Source of the DNA: Aporhodopirellula aestuarii
GTDB taxonomy: Bacteria; Planctomycetota; Planctomycetia; Pirellulales; Pirellulaceae
DNA length: 64,000 nt
Assembly (NCBI RefSeq): GCF_023701485.1
Contig: NZ_JAMQBK010000046.1
Coordinates: 95,908-159,907 of the forward strand
Direction: 5' to 3'
This document shows, piece after piece, positions 48,727-58,219 of this stretch (position 1 is its first letter; every line of letters starts with the position of its first letter). The position numbers and the translations under genes are program-made. Below the pieces are notes generated by a model. It searched no databases and was not told the DNA's origin. It was given only the letters and a program-made list of their open reading frames with translations.

Positions 48727-50561
48727 GCGGACAACTCCGCAGGTGAATCCGACGGTTCCACTTCGAGCGGAACATCAAATTCGCTCAATGCAGGAATCAT
48801 CATGGCTGCCGTTGTGAACCCGTATCCGAAAATCAGTGCGGCGGCGACGTATAGGTGGTCCGTCTGCAGCAAGAACTGCGTGATCGCGTAGAACGTGATC
48901 AACGGCAACGCGAACGCGGCGGTAAAAATCGCCGACGACGGATTCCGCCATCCCAGGGCCGCAAACAACGCCGCACCACCACCGAGAATCATGACCAGGA
49001 ACGGCGCCAGTTGCAATTGAAACGCACCACGGAAACTGACCATGATCGTCATGCAAATTGCGATGCCTACACACAGGAAAAACACCGTCCCGAGACTCGC
49101 CAACGTCGCCGTTCGTCCCGAGACGTAATTCAAACCCGAGTGGATGCCGAGCATCGTGACAAACACATACAACCCGATCGCCGCCAGGATCGCATATTGC
49201 ATGTTTTCAATAGTCATCACCCCGGCGACGCCGAGATAGACGATCAGGCCGAGCGGCAACAGGATTAACTCTTTGGCCGCATACATCACGCCAAACAATT
49301 TGCCAAAGATAAATTCACGCGGTCGCAAATCGGTGACCAACAACAGGTCCAACGCCAATCCATCGCGTTCCCCCGTAATCGACGTCACCGCGAGCGCGTT
49401 GACCAACACCAAACTGATCACGCCGAGCGCGGCCATCGGAATCGTCACCGCCGGAAAAGCGCGACCGATACGCCCTGAAGGCTCCATCGCCACCCCGCTT
49501 TGGACTTGATACCAGATCGCTCCCGCAATGATGGCGAACATCAAAACGAATACCGCGCGGATCAGCAGGATTTTACGTCCATAGGCCCATGTTCGAACCT
49601 CACGCCACAAGATGGGGTTGTCCCAAACGTGTCGCGGTTGCCGGACTTTCCACGACGCTGGCCCTTCGACGTGTGGTTTTTCGCGAATCGCTTCGGTACC
49701 ACCCTCGGTCGCGACCCCGGCGGCGGAAAGATCTCGCAGATACTCTTCGCTGGTCTCCGGCTCGGGAGCCTTCAAACGAACTTCACGTGACGGATTCCAC
49801 ACGCGAACTTTCGCGATACCGATCGCCAGCACACAGGCGGACACAATGCTGCCCATGATCACAAACCATCCTGCACCGGATTGCAAAACGGTTGCCAAAT
49901 TGGACTTCGAGTTTGTCGCCGCGATCAGGGCTCGCGGCGGACTAATCGCCGTCGCCCAAACCGTCGACGCTAGCGTACTGCTTGCCAAAATTTCGCCAGC
50001 GGCGACCAACAGCAGCAAAACCAAGAACGTCAACGCGATCGATTGAAAGGTCTTCTCACGCCAGAACGCGACGACGGTTCCGACCGCCGCCGAGACGATC
50101 ACGCTGACCGTGATCACCAGAAACACCGCGAAAACCTGACTCGGTGCGACACCGCCGAGCAACGGCAGCGTCAAAAACAGCGGCAGAGAAACAACCAGCA
50201 AACTGAGCGGGGTCAATAGCGCAGACGCCGTTTTCCCCACGACAATCTCAAACCCAGACAACCGTGTCATCAGAAGCAGCAACAGCGTCCGCCGATCCTT
50301 CTCCTGCGCCACGTTACTGGCCGCACTCACGGCAGCCAACGCCGACAAAATCACAAGTTCCAGCGGCGCCAGAAGCCTGAACATCCAACCGCCAAATTTC
50401 GCCGCATCGGAGTTGGCAAACAGCGATCGCGAGCCGTCGAGCACCAAATAACCGGTACACAACAGCAGAAACAGCGTCAGCAGATAGATTCCGCGCGCCA
50501 GATACGTTGACGAACGCTTGGGAGCGACAGTGGCTTCACGATTAAATACGGGTCCTAGCAT
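48723..50561 (-). CDS. ABC-2 type transporter permease (two fused membrane halves)
   Basis: The 612-residue protein has about 12 hydrophobic segments in two groups. Both halves carry an ABC-2 permease pattern: GPVFNREATVAPKRSSTYLA then SNVAQEKDRRTLLLLLMTRL, and NPILWREVRTWAYGRKILLI then TSITGERDGLALDLLLVTDL. These resemble NosY/ABC-2 permeases, in which a conserved E-(K/R)-(D/E)-x-x-x-L segment touches the ATPase. No ATP-binding subunit is adjacent. It is the first gene of a three-gene overlapping run with two CNNM-like proteins. Confidence 0.88.
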   Translation of the reverse strand: MLGPVFNREATVAPKRSSTYLARGIYLLTLFLLLCTGYLVLDGSRSLFANSDAAKFGGWMFRLLAPLELVILSALAAVSAASNVAQEKDRRTLLLLLMTRLSGFEIVVGKTASALLTPLSLLVVSLPLFLTLPLLGGVAPSQVFAVFLVITVSVIVSAAVGTVVAFWREKTFQSIALTFLVLLLLVAAGEILASSTLASTVWATAISPPRALIAATNSKSNLATVLQSGAGWFVIMGSIVSACVLAIGIAKVRVWNPSREVRLKAPEPETSEEYLRDLSAAGVATEGGTEAIREKPHVEGPASWKVRQPRHVWDNPILWREVRTWAYGRKILLIRAVFVLMFAIIAGAIWYQVQSGVAMEPSGRIGRAFPAVTIPMAALGVISLVLVNALAVTSITGERDGLALDLLLVTDLRPREFIFGKLFGVMYAAKELILLPLGLIVYLGVAGVMTIENMQYAILAAIGLYVFVTMLGIHSGLNYVSGRTATLASLGTVFFLCVGIAICMTIMVSFRGAFQLQLAPFLVMILGGGAALFAALGWRNPSSAIFTAAFALPLITFYAITQFLLQTDHLYVAAALIFGYGFTTAAMMIPALSEFDVPLEVEPSDSPAELSA

Positions 50562-51038
50562 GGCAACATGTTACTCGCCCAGCGATCGGGTTCGCAACGG
50601 GCGGTCTGGTAGCGGTCGGTAACTCTCCCGACCTCTCCGGCGTGGTGTTTCCGAAGTTTTTCGCGTTTGATCGGCCGCTGGCAACGCCCCCCCGCGACTG
50701 GTCTCACGCGCTCGCCACTCGCTATCGGGCGGCATCCGCCCCGCCAACCGATCTGCGTTCGGTCCCGAGCCGCCTTGCCGCCGGATCCCCACGAGTGGGC
50801 GGAAACCTCCTCGCTTTGCCAAGCCGACCATTTTCACTCACCCTCCCGACCCAATGCGTTCGCCCCATAAATCGGGTGGGATGGTTCAGATAGCAATGGT
50901 TTTACGGGCGTGTTCTCGTTAGCCTGTGTGGTTTGTCAAACCAACCGTTTCGATCCGAAATCGGGAGGTTTGCGTGGTTGAGTCTTACTTTTCACTGCAA
51001 TCCGCATCCCCACGCCTTCCACCCATCGCATCCCGCGT
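50562..51038. other. Divergent intergenic region, nothing recognised
   Basis: This 477-base stretch separates the minus-strand ABC/CNNM operon from the plus-strand RND gene. It should contain both promoters, but I see no strong consensus pair, repeat or RNA. Short frames inside it lack protein character. Confidence 0.4.
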
Positions 51039-54000
51039 ATGAGCTCGTCACCTTCCTCGCGTTCTTTTCTCGAACGTCCCGGCCCGCTGGGAACCAGCAT
51101 GGCATTGCTGGTCCTGATGGGGTTCTTCTTTATTCTGCCATCGGCGTTTCGTGGCGCCCGCTCGGGGCTGCAGAACAAAGAGAACGACATCAAAGATTGG
51201 CTGCCGAGCGATTTCCCTGAAACCGCCGAACTGGATTGGTTCGCCGAGCATTTCGCCGGGGAGAGTTTTGTGTTGGCGACATGGCCCGGCTGCACCGTCG
51301 GTGATCAGCGGTTGCACCTACTCGAAAACAAGCTGCTCCACGAATCAGCGGACTTCCGCAAACAACTGCTCGCGGAAGAAGCCGATGCGGCGAGTGGCCT
51401 CTCGCTTGCCGAACGGCGCACCCGCGTGCGGGCCCGTGCTCTCGGTGAGGAGCTCAAGCTCCTCCCGCCCGGCCAAGACCTCGACAATTGGGGCGGCAGG
51501 GACGAAAAGTGGGTCGCCTCCGCCAATGGAACGTGGTACTTCATCACCCCTGACGGTCGATTCTATCGTTGGGAAGAAGCCAACAACGGTCCCGCCGGTC
51601 TGCTGCGGGCGATCAAGAAAGCGATCGGCCAGTATCACCTCGACGGGAAACTCGTCACCGCCCTGGGCGAACCATCGACCCCGGAAAAGATCAACGAGTT
51701 CTACAACGACCCTACATTGCTGTGCGCCCCCTTGTTTGAAACCGTTCAAACCGGAGCCACAATCGTCAGCGAACTATCGGCCGAAGGCGGGGCGCTTTGG
51801 CCCGTGGATACGACGGATCCCGAAAAGCGACCGCTCGTGGCCAGACGCCGCGCCATGGAACGCTTGACGGGCAGCCTGTTTGCACCGGCGGTCCCGCCCG
51901 GTTTCGAATGGACAGTCGCGGATTTTGTTGAAGTTTTGCCTCCAGAAAAACGCGAGAAACTGCCTACCGACTACGAGTTCATCGTTAACTCAACGCTGCA
52001 GGACTTTGCTGACGATCGGTTGGATGGAAATCCCGATGCCATCTCCAGTGCAATCACTCCGGTGCAGACCGACGCGTGGTACGCCGTCTTTGACGCATTG
52101 GAAATAGAAGCACCGCCACGCCTGACTTGCATCCTGGTCACGTTGACCGATTTGGCCAAAGACAATTTGGCATACGCGATCGGACGTGGCACGCTGGGCA
52201 GTCCCCAAGGTCGCTTACTGGCTCTTGCCGAACAAAGCGGCGTGCATCCGCCATCACCACCGTCGACGGCCCCACCACCGTTCAATCGTGAACCGCCGGA
52301 AACCGTCGGCTCGCTGCCTCCGCTTCGTATGGGTGGACCCCCGATCGATAACATCGCGATCGACGAAGAAGGTACCGTGACGTTGGTGCGATTGATCGGA
52401 TACTGCATCTTGATCGGTGTTGGTCTGTCGTATTTTTGCTTCCGCAGCATCAAGACGACACTCATGCTGTTTATCGTCGGTGGTTCTGCCGCCATGCTTT
52501 CGATGGCCATGGTCGGATGGACGGGAGGACGGGTCGACGCGATTCTCTTGAGCATGCCGTCGCTGGTTTATGTGCTTGGTCTCTCCGGCGCGATTCACGT
52601 GATCAATTACTATCGCGATGAAGTCCGCGTGCGTGGCCAACGCGGAGCCGCGGGCCGGGCGTTACGACATGCGTTACTGCCCTGCACACTCGCCGCCGTC
52701 ACCACCGCGATCGGGCTTGGTTCTCTCTACACGAGCAACCTCAAACCGATCAGCAACTTCGGGCTCTATTCCGCGATCGGTGTGATCGCGACGCTCGCGA
52801 TTCTGTTCTCGTACTTGCCCGCCGCACTTGAGGTGTTCGCACCCAAGTTTGTCGACCGCAAAAAAACGAAGAAACCAAAGGCGGACAATACCGCCAAAAC
52901 TTCCGAGCACCCGGACCCTACCGCCGCGTTCCCGATCAAAACCGACATGGGATTGGCAGCTTGGTGGGTCGCGTTCGGACGGTTCATTACTGGGCACCAC
53001 CGAGCCGTCGCGATCACTTGTATGCTCTTATTGGCAATCGCTTCGCTGGGACTGTTTCGCATCACCACGTCGGTGCAGTTGCTCAAACTGTTCGACTCCA
53101 ACGCCCGGATCCTCCGCGACTACGCATGGCTAGAAGAGAACTTCGGCAAACTCGTCCCGATGGAAATCGTGGTCCGGATGCCGCCTGAGTTGCAGCACGA
53201 TTTTGCCAGCCCTTCGACCGTTGCGGCCAAGGCGGAACGGGGTGAACCGGGTGCTGCCGAAGAAGCGATTTCACTTGATTTACTCGAACGCATCGAAGCG
53301 GTGTCAAGGATTCGAATCGCCGTCACGCGGACCCTCGGCGAAGAGGGGACCGGCGAGGTTGGTCAAGCGTCGAGCATGGACACGTTCTTGCCGCCGTTGC
53401 CAGGTGTGAGTCGAGGATGGAGTACCGTTCGCAGCACGATGCGACAACGCATTGGCGAATCAAAAGACAAAATGCTCGACAGCGACTACGTCAAAATCGA
53501 GGAACACGGTCCGCTCGCCGGCAGCGAAATGTGGCGTCTGAGTTTGCGAGTCAGTGCCTTGTCGGATAACGATTACGGTCTGTTCATCAACGATCTACGT
53601 GATGTCGTCTCCCCGGTGATCGAGGCCTACCGTACGCGTGCCGCGTTGCTAACCGCGTTGAGTGAATCGAAATCCGGCATCACGGGCAAACAACGCATCC
53701 TGATCGTGGGTAGTGATCGGGTCAAAGGTCTCGCCGAAGCAACACTCGTCAACGCAGACGGTTCGGTCAACGCAGCGGCAGTCTTCCTGAGTACCCTGCA
53801 CGAGTTGGTTGAAAATGAACAGGTTCAACGACCACACTGGATCGACCCCAAAAACCCCAAACTGCAACCCCAACCGGGAAGCGAGGCGTGGGACCGAACG
53901 ATCGCAAATTACGATGCCGTGATTTGGGTCGATGGGATCGAAACCTCGTTAGTCAGCCAACGCGGCAACGGCGAACCGCTGCATCTTGGCGCTGCGTCGA

Positions 54001-55001
54001 AAGCGTCTGAGTTTTTGGCAGCGGCAAAAATCGTCATCCGTGCTGACGAGATTGCGGCCACCCCGATCGGTAAAGAGATTGTGAGGGTCGCACCCACGCC
54101 TCACGACCACAACAACCCGCATGCGGTTCGAATTACCAAGGGCGATCGTCAGGTTCCCGTGTTCGACGTCAAGAATGCGATAGCGCCGCAAGTCGTGTTC
54201 ACCGGCGTCGTGCCGGTCGTCTACAAAGCTCAACGGACGCTGCTGGGCAGCTTGCTCGAATCGATCATGATGGCCTTTGTGCTGATCGGCCTCGTGATGA
54301 TCGTCTTGCTCAACCCCGGTAGTTTCCCATCACAATGGCTCGCACCGCGGAACCTCCTCGACGGCATCGCCGCCGGTGCGGTTTCGATGATCCCCAACCT
54401 CTTTCCGGTATTGCTGATATTCGGATTGATGGGAATCGCCGGAATTGCGGTCGACATTGGAACGATGATGACCGCGTCGGTGGCGATGGGTGTCGCCGTC
54501 GACGACACGATTCACTTCTTATCGTGGTATCGCCAATTCCTCGAAGAGAACAAATCGCGATACGAAGCGGTGATTGAAACGTATCGCAAAGTCGGCCCCG
54601 CGATGACGCAAACGACGATCGTCGGCGGTCTTGGCTTATTCGTGTTCGCGTTGTCCACGTTCACGCCGACGCAACGCTTCGGTACGTTGATGCTGGTCAT
54701 GCTCGCCGCAGCTTTGGTGGGCGATTTAATCTTGTTGCCCGCGTTGCTGGTTAGCCCACTCGGCAAGTGCTTTAAGCCGCGACTGGGTTTTTCAGCCGGA
54801 CCGAAGGACGACTCCGATGGCCTCAAGAGCAGCGACAACGACGATCTCGTTACCGCTTGGCAAACCGACGTGGCTGAATCGGGCACATCAGAAATCACCG
54901 CGACCGGCACGGGTTCCATGATCGCGTCCGAAGACATTCCCGTTCTCAAGGTTCACTCGCCGCCCTCGCGGACGAATTCGAATCAACCGAAACGGAAATA
55001 G
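51039..55001 (+). CDS. RND-superfamily (MMPL-like) transporter
   Basis: The 1320-residue protein has the RND plan: a first membrane helix (GTSMALLVLMGFFFILPSAF), a large extracytoplasmic domain of ~400 residues, a membrane bundle (LVRLIGYCILIGVGLSYFCF, LLSMPSLVYVLGLSGAIHVIN, FGLYSAIGVIATLAILFSYL), and then a second half with ITCMLLLAIASLGLFRITTS, another large domain, and a final bundle with VAMGVAVDDTIHFLSWYRQF and TIVGGLGLFVFALSTF. Members export lipids, hopanoids or similar hydrophobic cargo by proton motive force; the cargo here is unknown. The acidic C-terminal tail is low complexity. Confidence 0.9.
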   Translation: MSSSPSSRSFLERPGPLGTSMALLVLMGFFFILPSAFRGARSGLQNKENDIKDWLPSDFPETAELDWFAEHFAGESFVLATWPGCTVGDQRLHLLENKLLHESADFRKQLLAEEADAASGLSLAERRTRVRARALGEELKLLPPGQDLDNWGGRDEKWVASANGTWYFITPDGRFYRWEEANNGPAGLLRAIKKAIGQYHLDGKLVTALGEPSTPEKINEFYNDPTLLCAPLFETVQTGATIVSELSAEGGALWPVDTTDPEKRPLVARRRAMERLTGSLFAPAVPPGFEWTVADFVEVLPPEKREKLPTDYEFIVNSTLQDFADDRLDGNPDAISSAITPVQTDAWYAVFDALEIEAPPRLTCILVTLTDLAKDNLAYAIGRGTLGSPQGRLLALAEQSGVHPPSPPSTAPPPFNREPPETVGSLPPLRMGGPPIDNIAIDEEGTVTLVRLIGYCILIGVGLSYFCFRSIKTTLMLFIVGGSAAMLSMAMVGWTGGRVDAILLSMPSLVYVLGLSGAIHVINYYRDEVRVRGQRGAAGRALRHALLPCTLAAVTTAIGLGSLYTSNLKPISNFGLYSAIGVIATLAILFSYLPAALEVFAPKFVDRKKTKKPKADNTAKTSEHPDPTAAFPIKTDMGLAAWWVAFGRFITGHHRAVAITCMLLLAIASLGLFRITTSVQLLKLFDSNARILRDYAWLEENFGKLVPMEIVVRMPPELQHDFASPSTVAAKAERGEPGAAEEAISLDLLERIEAVSRIRIAVTRTLGEEGTGEVGQASSMDTFLPPLPGVSRGWSTVRSTMRQRIGESKDKMLDSDYVKIEEHGPLAGSEMWRLSLRVSALSDNDYGLFINDLRDVVSPVIEAYRTRAALLTALSESKSGITGKQRILIVGSDRVKGLAEATLVNADGSVNAAAVFLSTLHELVENEQVQRPHWIDPKNPKLQPQPGSEAWDRTIANYDAVIWVDGIETSLVSQRGNGEPLHLGAASKASEFLAAAKIVIRADEIAATPIGKEIVRVAPTPHDHNNPHAVRITKGDRQVPVFDVKNAIAPQVVFTGVVPVVYKAQRTLLGSLLESIMMAFVLIGLVMIVLLNPGSFPSQWLAPRNLLDGIAAGAVSMIPNLFPVLLIFGLMGIAGIAVDIGTMMTASVAMGVAVDDTIHFLSWYRQFLEENKSRYEAVIETYRKVGPAMTQTTIVGGLGLFVFALSTFTPTQRFGTLMLVMLAAALVGDLILLPALLVSPLGKCFKPRLGFSAGPKDDSDGLKSSDNDDLVTAWQTDVAESGTSEITATGTGSMIASEDIPVLKVHSPPSRTNSNQPKRK

Positions 55002-55033
55002 CGGCGGCAATGCCGACCGCGTTTCCACCGCTC

Positions 55034-55102
55034 GTTGGTTCGGCAACCTTGTCGAACCAACGGCTGATTGAGGGGCATCGGACAGCCGGTTGATTCCGGC
55101 TG
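55034..55102. terminator. Possible bidirectional terminator hairpins between RND and outer-membrane protein genes
   Basis: Two hairpins lie in the 146-base convergent gap: GTTGGTTCG (55034-55042) pairs with CGAACCAAC (55053-55061), and CAGCCGG (55083-55089) pairs with CCGGCTG (55096-55102). Neither has a clear T-tract. Confidence 0.35.
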
Positions 55103-55147
55103 GTCTACTTCACCTCAAGACGACTCGCGTCAGCACGACGCAGGTAG

Positions 55148-56377
55148 TTAGAACTGGAACGTCACACGTGAAGTCAATCCGCTAAACGTGATCGTTTCGC
55201 CGATGTCGATCAAGTCGCTGTTGCGAACCGCGTCGATATAACCGCGAGTTGTGACCGCTGAATACCATCCCGCCATCGTGTATCCACTCTGCATCGTCAC
55301 GCGTCCGGCAGGGCTCTGCCAACCCAATCCGATCTCACCTTCGAGAATCGGCGTTGCGTGGAAATCTTCGTACGAGTTTCTCGCTTCGCCACCGTCAAAC
55401 TGGTTCGCTTGACGATAGTCGGCTTTCCAATCCCCAGCGAGCAAGCTAGCCATCCCTTGGCCGTAGATATAAAGCCCAGTTTCGCAGCTGTAACGCTTCA
55501 GATCCAAACCACCGGTCAGACCAAAACCATTGAAGTCGATATCGGTCGTGACATCGGTAAGCCCGTTGGCAACTTGGAACGTCTGCTGACTCCGCAACGT
55601 TTGCTCCAGGTTGCTGTAGCGTAGACCGGCGGTCCAGTTCACCGCGAGAGCTCCCGCTTGTTTCCACAGATGGCGGTAATTCAGATCGACGGTCTGAAAC
55701 GAGATTTCGTGATCGGCGTTCGACTGCAGACTGCTCACGCCCGTGTTATCGAGCGACGGGTGCAATAACTGCGAATTCAAAACATAGCCGCTTGCGTTGT
55801 CAGCATTGATCACATCAAACGTGCTGCCTTGCCAATAGGAGTAGGCCACATTCAAACTGCTGCAAGGACTTGCGGCGATTGAGAAGCCGGTGCGGAACCC
55901 CGCGTCACCTTCCATTTGAGCGATGCCGATTGGTCCGGTAGGCGTTCCAACGGCTGGGTCAGGATCGGTTCCTTCGACAGCGTAGATCAGGTCACTACTG
56001 CCTGCGGTCAGATAAAGGAATTCGCCGAACGCGCCGCTGCGGTGCGCCCACCAAGGTTGTGGACATTTCGCTGAACCGCTGCCGAGCCCCCCCAACAACG
56101 AACCTTCAAGGATCCCAGCGGGTCCGGCACCGCCGAGACAACCGCCTTCGGCAGCACACAACTGCAATGGTTGCTCGGTGAGTGCGTCGCTGGTCGAGGA
56201 AATCGTCTCCACGCCGCTGTTGGTTTCGCTTTCCTCGTAAAGTCCTGCGACCAGTTCGAGAGGAATACCGTCGGTATCCGCAGCGATGGAAATGGTGCCG
56301 GAGGTGAAACCGCCGCAGAGCACAAAGCCACCGACGATTAAACGCCGGAGAAAACGATGAGTCCTTTTCGTGGACAT
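55148..56377 (-). CDS. Outer-membrane beta-barrel protein (BBP7/Lpg1974-like)
   Basis: The protein (about 409 residues) has a signal peptide (RRLIVGGFVLCGGFTSGTIS then IAA), a Gly-rich segment and a C-terminal barrel. The strands alternate hydrophobic and polar residues (LNVAYSYWQGSTFDVI, VNWTAGLRYSNLEQTL, ILEGEIGLGWQSPAGRV), and the protein ends in Phe (SRVTFQF), typical of outer-membrane insertion. It resembles planctomycete BBP7 and Legionella Lpg1974-type barrels; pore function is possible but not shown. The ATG at 56377 has AAGGGCGG upstream; the in-frame TTG at 56398 is less likely. Confidence 0.82.
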   Translation of the reverse strand: MSTKRTHRFLRRLIVGGFVLCGGFTSGTISIAADTDGIPLELVAGLYEESETNSGVETISSTSDALTEQPLQLCAAEGGCLGGAGPAGILEGSLLGGLGSGSAKCPQPWWAHRSGAFGEFLYLTAGSSDLIYAVEGTDPDPAVGTPTGPIGIAQMEGDAGFRTGFSIAASPCSSLNVAYSYWQGSTFDVINADNASGYVLNSQLLHPSLDNTGVSSLQSNADHEISFQTVDLNYRHLWKQAGALAVNWTAGLRYSNLEQTLRSQQTFQVANGLTDVTTDIDFNGFGLTGGLDLKRYSCETGLYIYGQGMASLLAGDWKADYRQANQFDGGEARNSYEDFHATPILEGEIGLGWQSPAGRVTMQSGYTMAGWYSAVTTRGYIDAVRNSDLIDIGETITFSGLTSRVTFQF

Positions 56378-56662
56378 GATGACCGCCCTTGAGTTCAATC
56401 AGTATTCGGAGTGTGATGAATTCGAACTGGGACGTAAATGATCGTTTTAATCCACACGACCCGATCGACATCCCCTCTACCGGAGATGATCGGCAGACGC
56501 ACTTTCAGAATATGAAGAACAATGATTACAGACGGCTAGTTTCCCTAATCGTCAAAGTCGAGGGAGGCCGGATTAGGGTCCGATGTCGTCGCCCAAAAGG
56601 CAATTGACGGCAAATACGCCGCGCACGGCAAACGCACTCGGGGGCATGTCCACGCGTTCCCG

Positions 56663-56878
56663 CTAGCCGAGCGGCTTCTCCGTTTCTACCTGAACAATGA
56701 TCAACACATCACCGGCGGCGAAGCTGCTCATCGGGCCCGCTCCGGCGTTCGGTTGGCTCGAGAGATTGCCCGAAATCGACAACACTTTCACTCCGGTCTT
56801 ACGAATCCAACGGTTGATTTGACGCTCGAGTTCCGGCAGATCGTTGTCGACGCCCTTAAAAAGTTTGACTTGTTGCAC
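56663..56878 (-). CDS. Small conserved-looking protein, unknown
   Basis: A 71-residue frame from the GTG at 56878 reads VQQVKLFKGVDNDLPELERQ at its start, then GVKVLSISGNLS and FAAGDVLIIVQVETEKPLG. AAGGCGG lies about 10 bases upstream, matching the spacing seen before the neighbouring outer-membrane gene. The alternation of predicted helix and strands (helix at LPELERQINRWIRK, strands at KVLSISG and DVLIIVQVE) looks like a compact alpha/beta fold. No function is recognised. The frame is open further upstream to 57001, but that part looks non-native. Confidence 0.6.
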   Translation of the reverse strand: MQQVKLFKGVDNDLPELERQINRWIRKTGVKVLSISGNLSSQPNAGAGPMSSFAAGDVLIIVQVETEKPLG

Positions 56879-57034
56879 GCGTGAGGACCGCCTTGAAACG
56901 GGAAAACAGGTTGGAAAGTTGCTCTTTTGAATCACGAGACTAGCCTGAAGTGGTCCACCCTCGTGCCCCCTAAGATAGTCGAAAAGATGTGCCCATCGCA
57001 CTCCCCCGGCACCGCTGCGACCGCAATCGGCCCC

Positions 57035-57991
57035 ATGACCCTACGCCGATCTCGCGCGATCGCCTGCCTCCTCGCAGGTATCGTCGCAAGCGCCATTTCG
57101 GTTCGCTCGACCCACGCCGACGAACCCATCCAGATCGACCAAGCCCAAGTGCTGTTGATCCAGAACACCTCCCTTTCCACCCCGATCGCAGGCCGCGTTG
57201 ACTCGGTTGAAATTGTCGAAGGAGAGCAGATCGTCCCCGGCCGAGTACTCGCACGCCTCGACGAACGTCGTGCCCGTGGCGAATGGTCGGCAGCCCAAGC
57301 GGCGTTGCACGCGGCGATGATTCAAGCCGAAAACGATGTCAACACACGGTACGCGAAACGCAGTCTCGAAGTCCGCGAGCGTGAACTGCAACAAAGCGAC
57401 GAGGCGAACAAACGGTATCCGGGCTCGGTGACAGCAACCGAAATCGATCGTCTGCAATTGGTGATTGACCAAGCCGAACTAGCCGTCGAGCAATCCGAAC
57501 AGGAACGCGAAATCGCCCAAGCAACGGCGGCGGAAAAGCAAGCCGCCTGCGAACTCGCCAAACAGAGACTCGACGAACACACCATCGAATCCACAATCAA
57601 CGGCCAAGTCGCCGAGGTCTTCGTGCAGAACGGGCAATGGGTAGAAGCCGGGGCACCGATCGTTAGATTAATCTCACTCGACCCGATTCGAGTCAGCGGG
57701 TTCGTCGACGGCCGACTCCACGACTCCGGTCTCGTCGGACGTAAAGTGCGATTCGAAATCGCCCCACCTCAACCGTCTTCCGACGTGACCTCATTCGCTG
57801 CCAATAGCAACGGTGACTCGAAAGTCGCAGTGGAAAACAATGTTGACGAAGCCACCGTGCTGTATGGCGTGGTCACATTCGTTTCCGCTGAACTCCACCC
57901 GGTGACTTCGCAAGTCCGATTGTGGGCAACGGTCGACAACCCGAACCGGAAAGCCCGTCCGGGAATGCGTGGCAAACTGACGATCGATTGA
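57035..57991 (+). CDS. HlyD/RND-type periplasmic adaptor protein
   Basis: The 318-residue protein has a signal peptide (RAIACLLAGIVASAISVRSTHA), a first barrel-sandwich half (PIAGRVDSVEIVEGEQIVPG), a coiled-coil hairpin (about 75-190, rich in Glu, Gln and Arg), the second lipoyl half (STINGQVAEVFVQNGQWVEA) and a beta-barrel region ending RPGMRGKLTID. This is the membrane-fusion-protein architecture that links an inner-membrane pump to an outer-membrane channel. No pump or TolC gene is adjacent; the next downstream gene converges on it. An ATG at 56987 is an alternative start. Confidence 0.85.
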   Translation: MTLRRSRAIACLLAGIVASAISVRSTHADEPIQIDQAQVLLIQNTSLSTPIAGRVDSVEIVEGEQIVPGRVLARLDERRARGEWSAAQAALHAAMIQAENDVNTRYAKRSLEVRERELQQSDEANKRYPGSVTATEIDRLQLVIDQAELAVEQSEQEREIAQATAAEKQAACELAKQRLDEHTIESTINGQVAEVFVQNGQWVEAGAPIVRLISLDPIRVSGFVDGRLHDSGLVGRKVRFEIAPPQPSSDVTSFAANSNGDSKVAVENNVDEATVLYGVVTFVSAELHPVTSQVRLWATVDNPNRKARPGMRGKLTID

Positions 57992-58086
57992 TCGCCAATT
58001 CCAACGGCGACCACCACGCGGATCAACGATCCGATCGCGGCGGTGATCGCGGGGCGACTGGGAATTCAAGGGATGCCGATTGAATG

Positions 58087-58173
58087 ACTGCGGGATTTCA
58101 AAAGTAGCGGATCGCCGCCAACCGTCCGGTAATGCGGGAGTGGACCGCCTGCGCCGTTCCGCTAAGAAGTCCC
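58087..58173 (-). repeat. Palindromic repeat family, copy E (diverged)
   Basis: This 87-base copy starts ACTGCGGGATTTCAAAAGTAG, keeps GCGGATCGCCGCCAACCGTCC and the GCGCCGTTCCGCTAAG arm, and ends AGTCCC. It is more diverged than A and C. It lies between the convergent HlyD-like and acidic protein genes. Confidence 0.75.
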
Positions 58174-58219
58174 ACGAATCCCGCCCTCCGCGCCAAACAC
58201 CGGCACGCTTTACCGGCGA

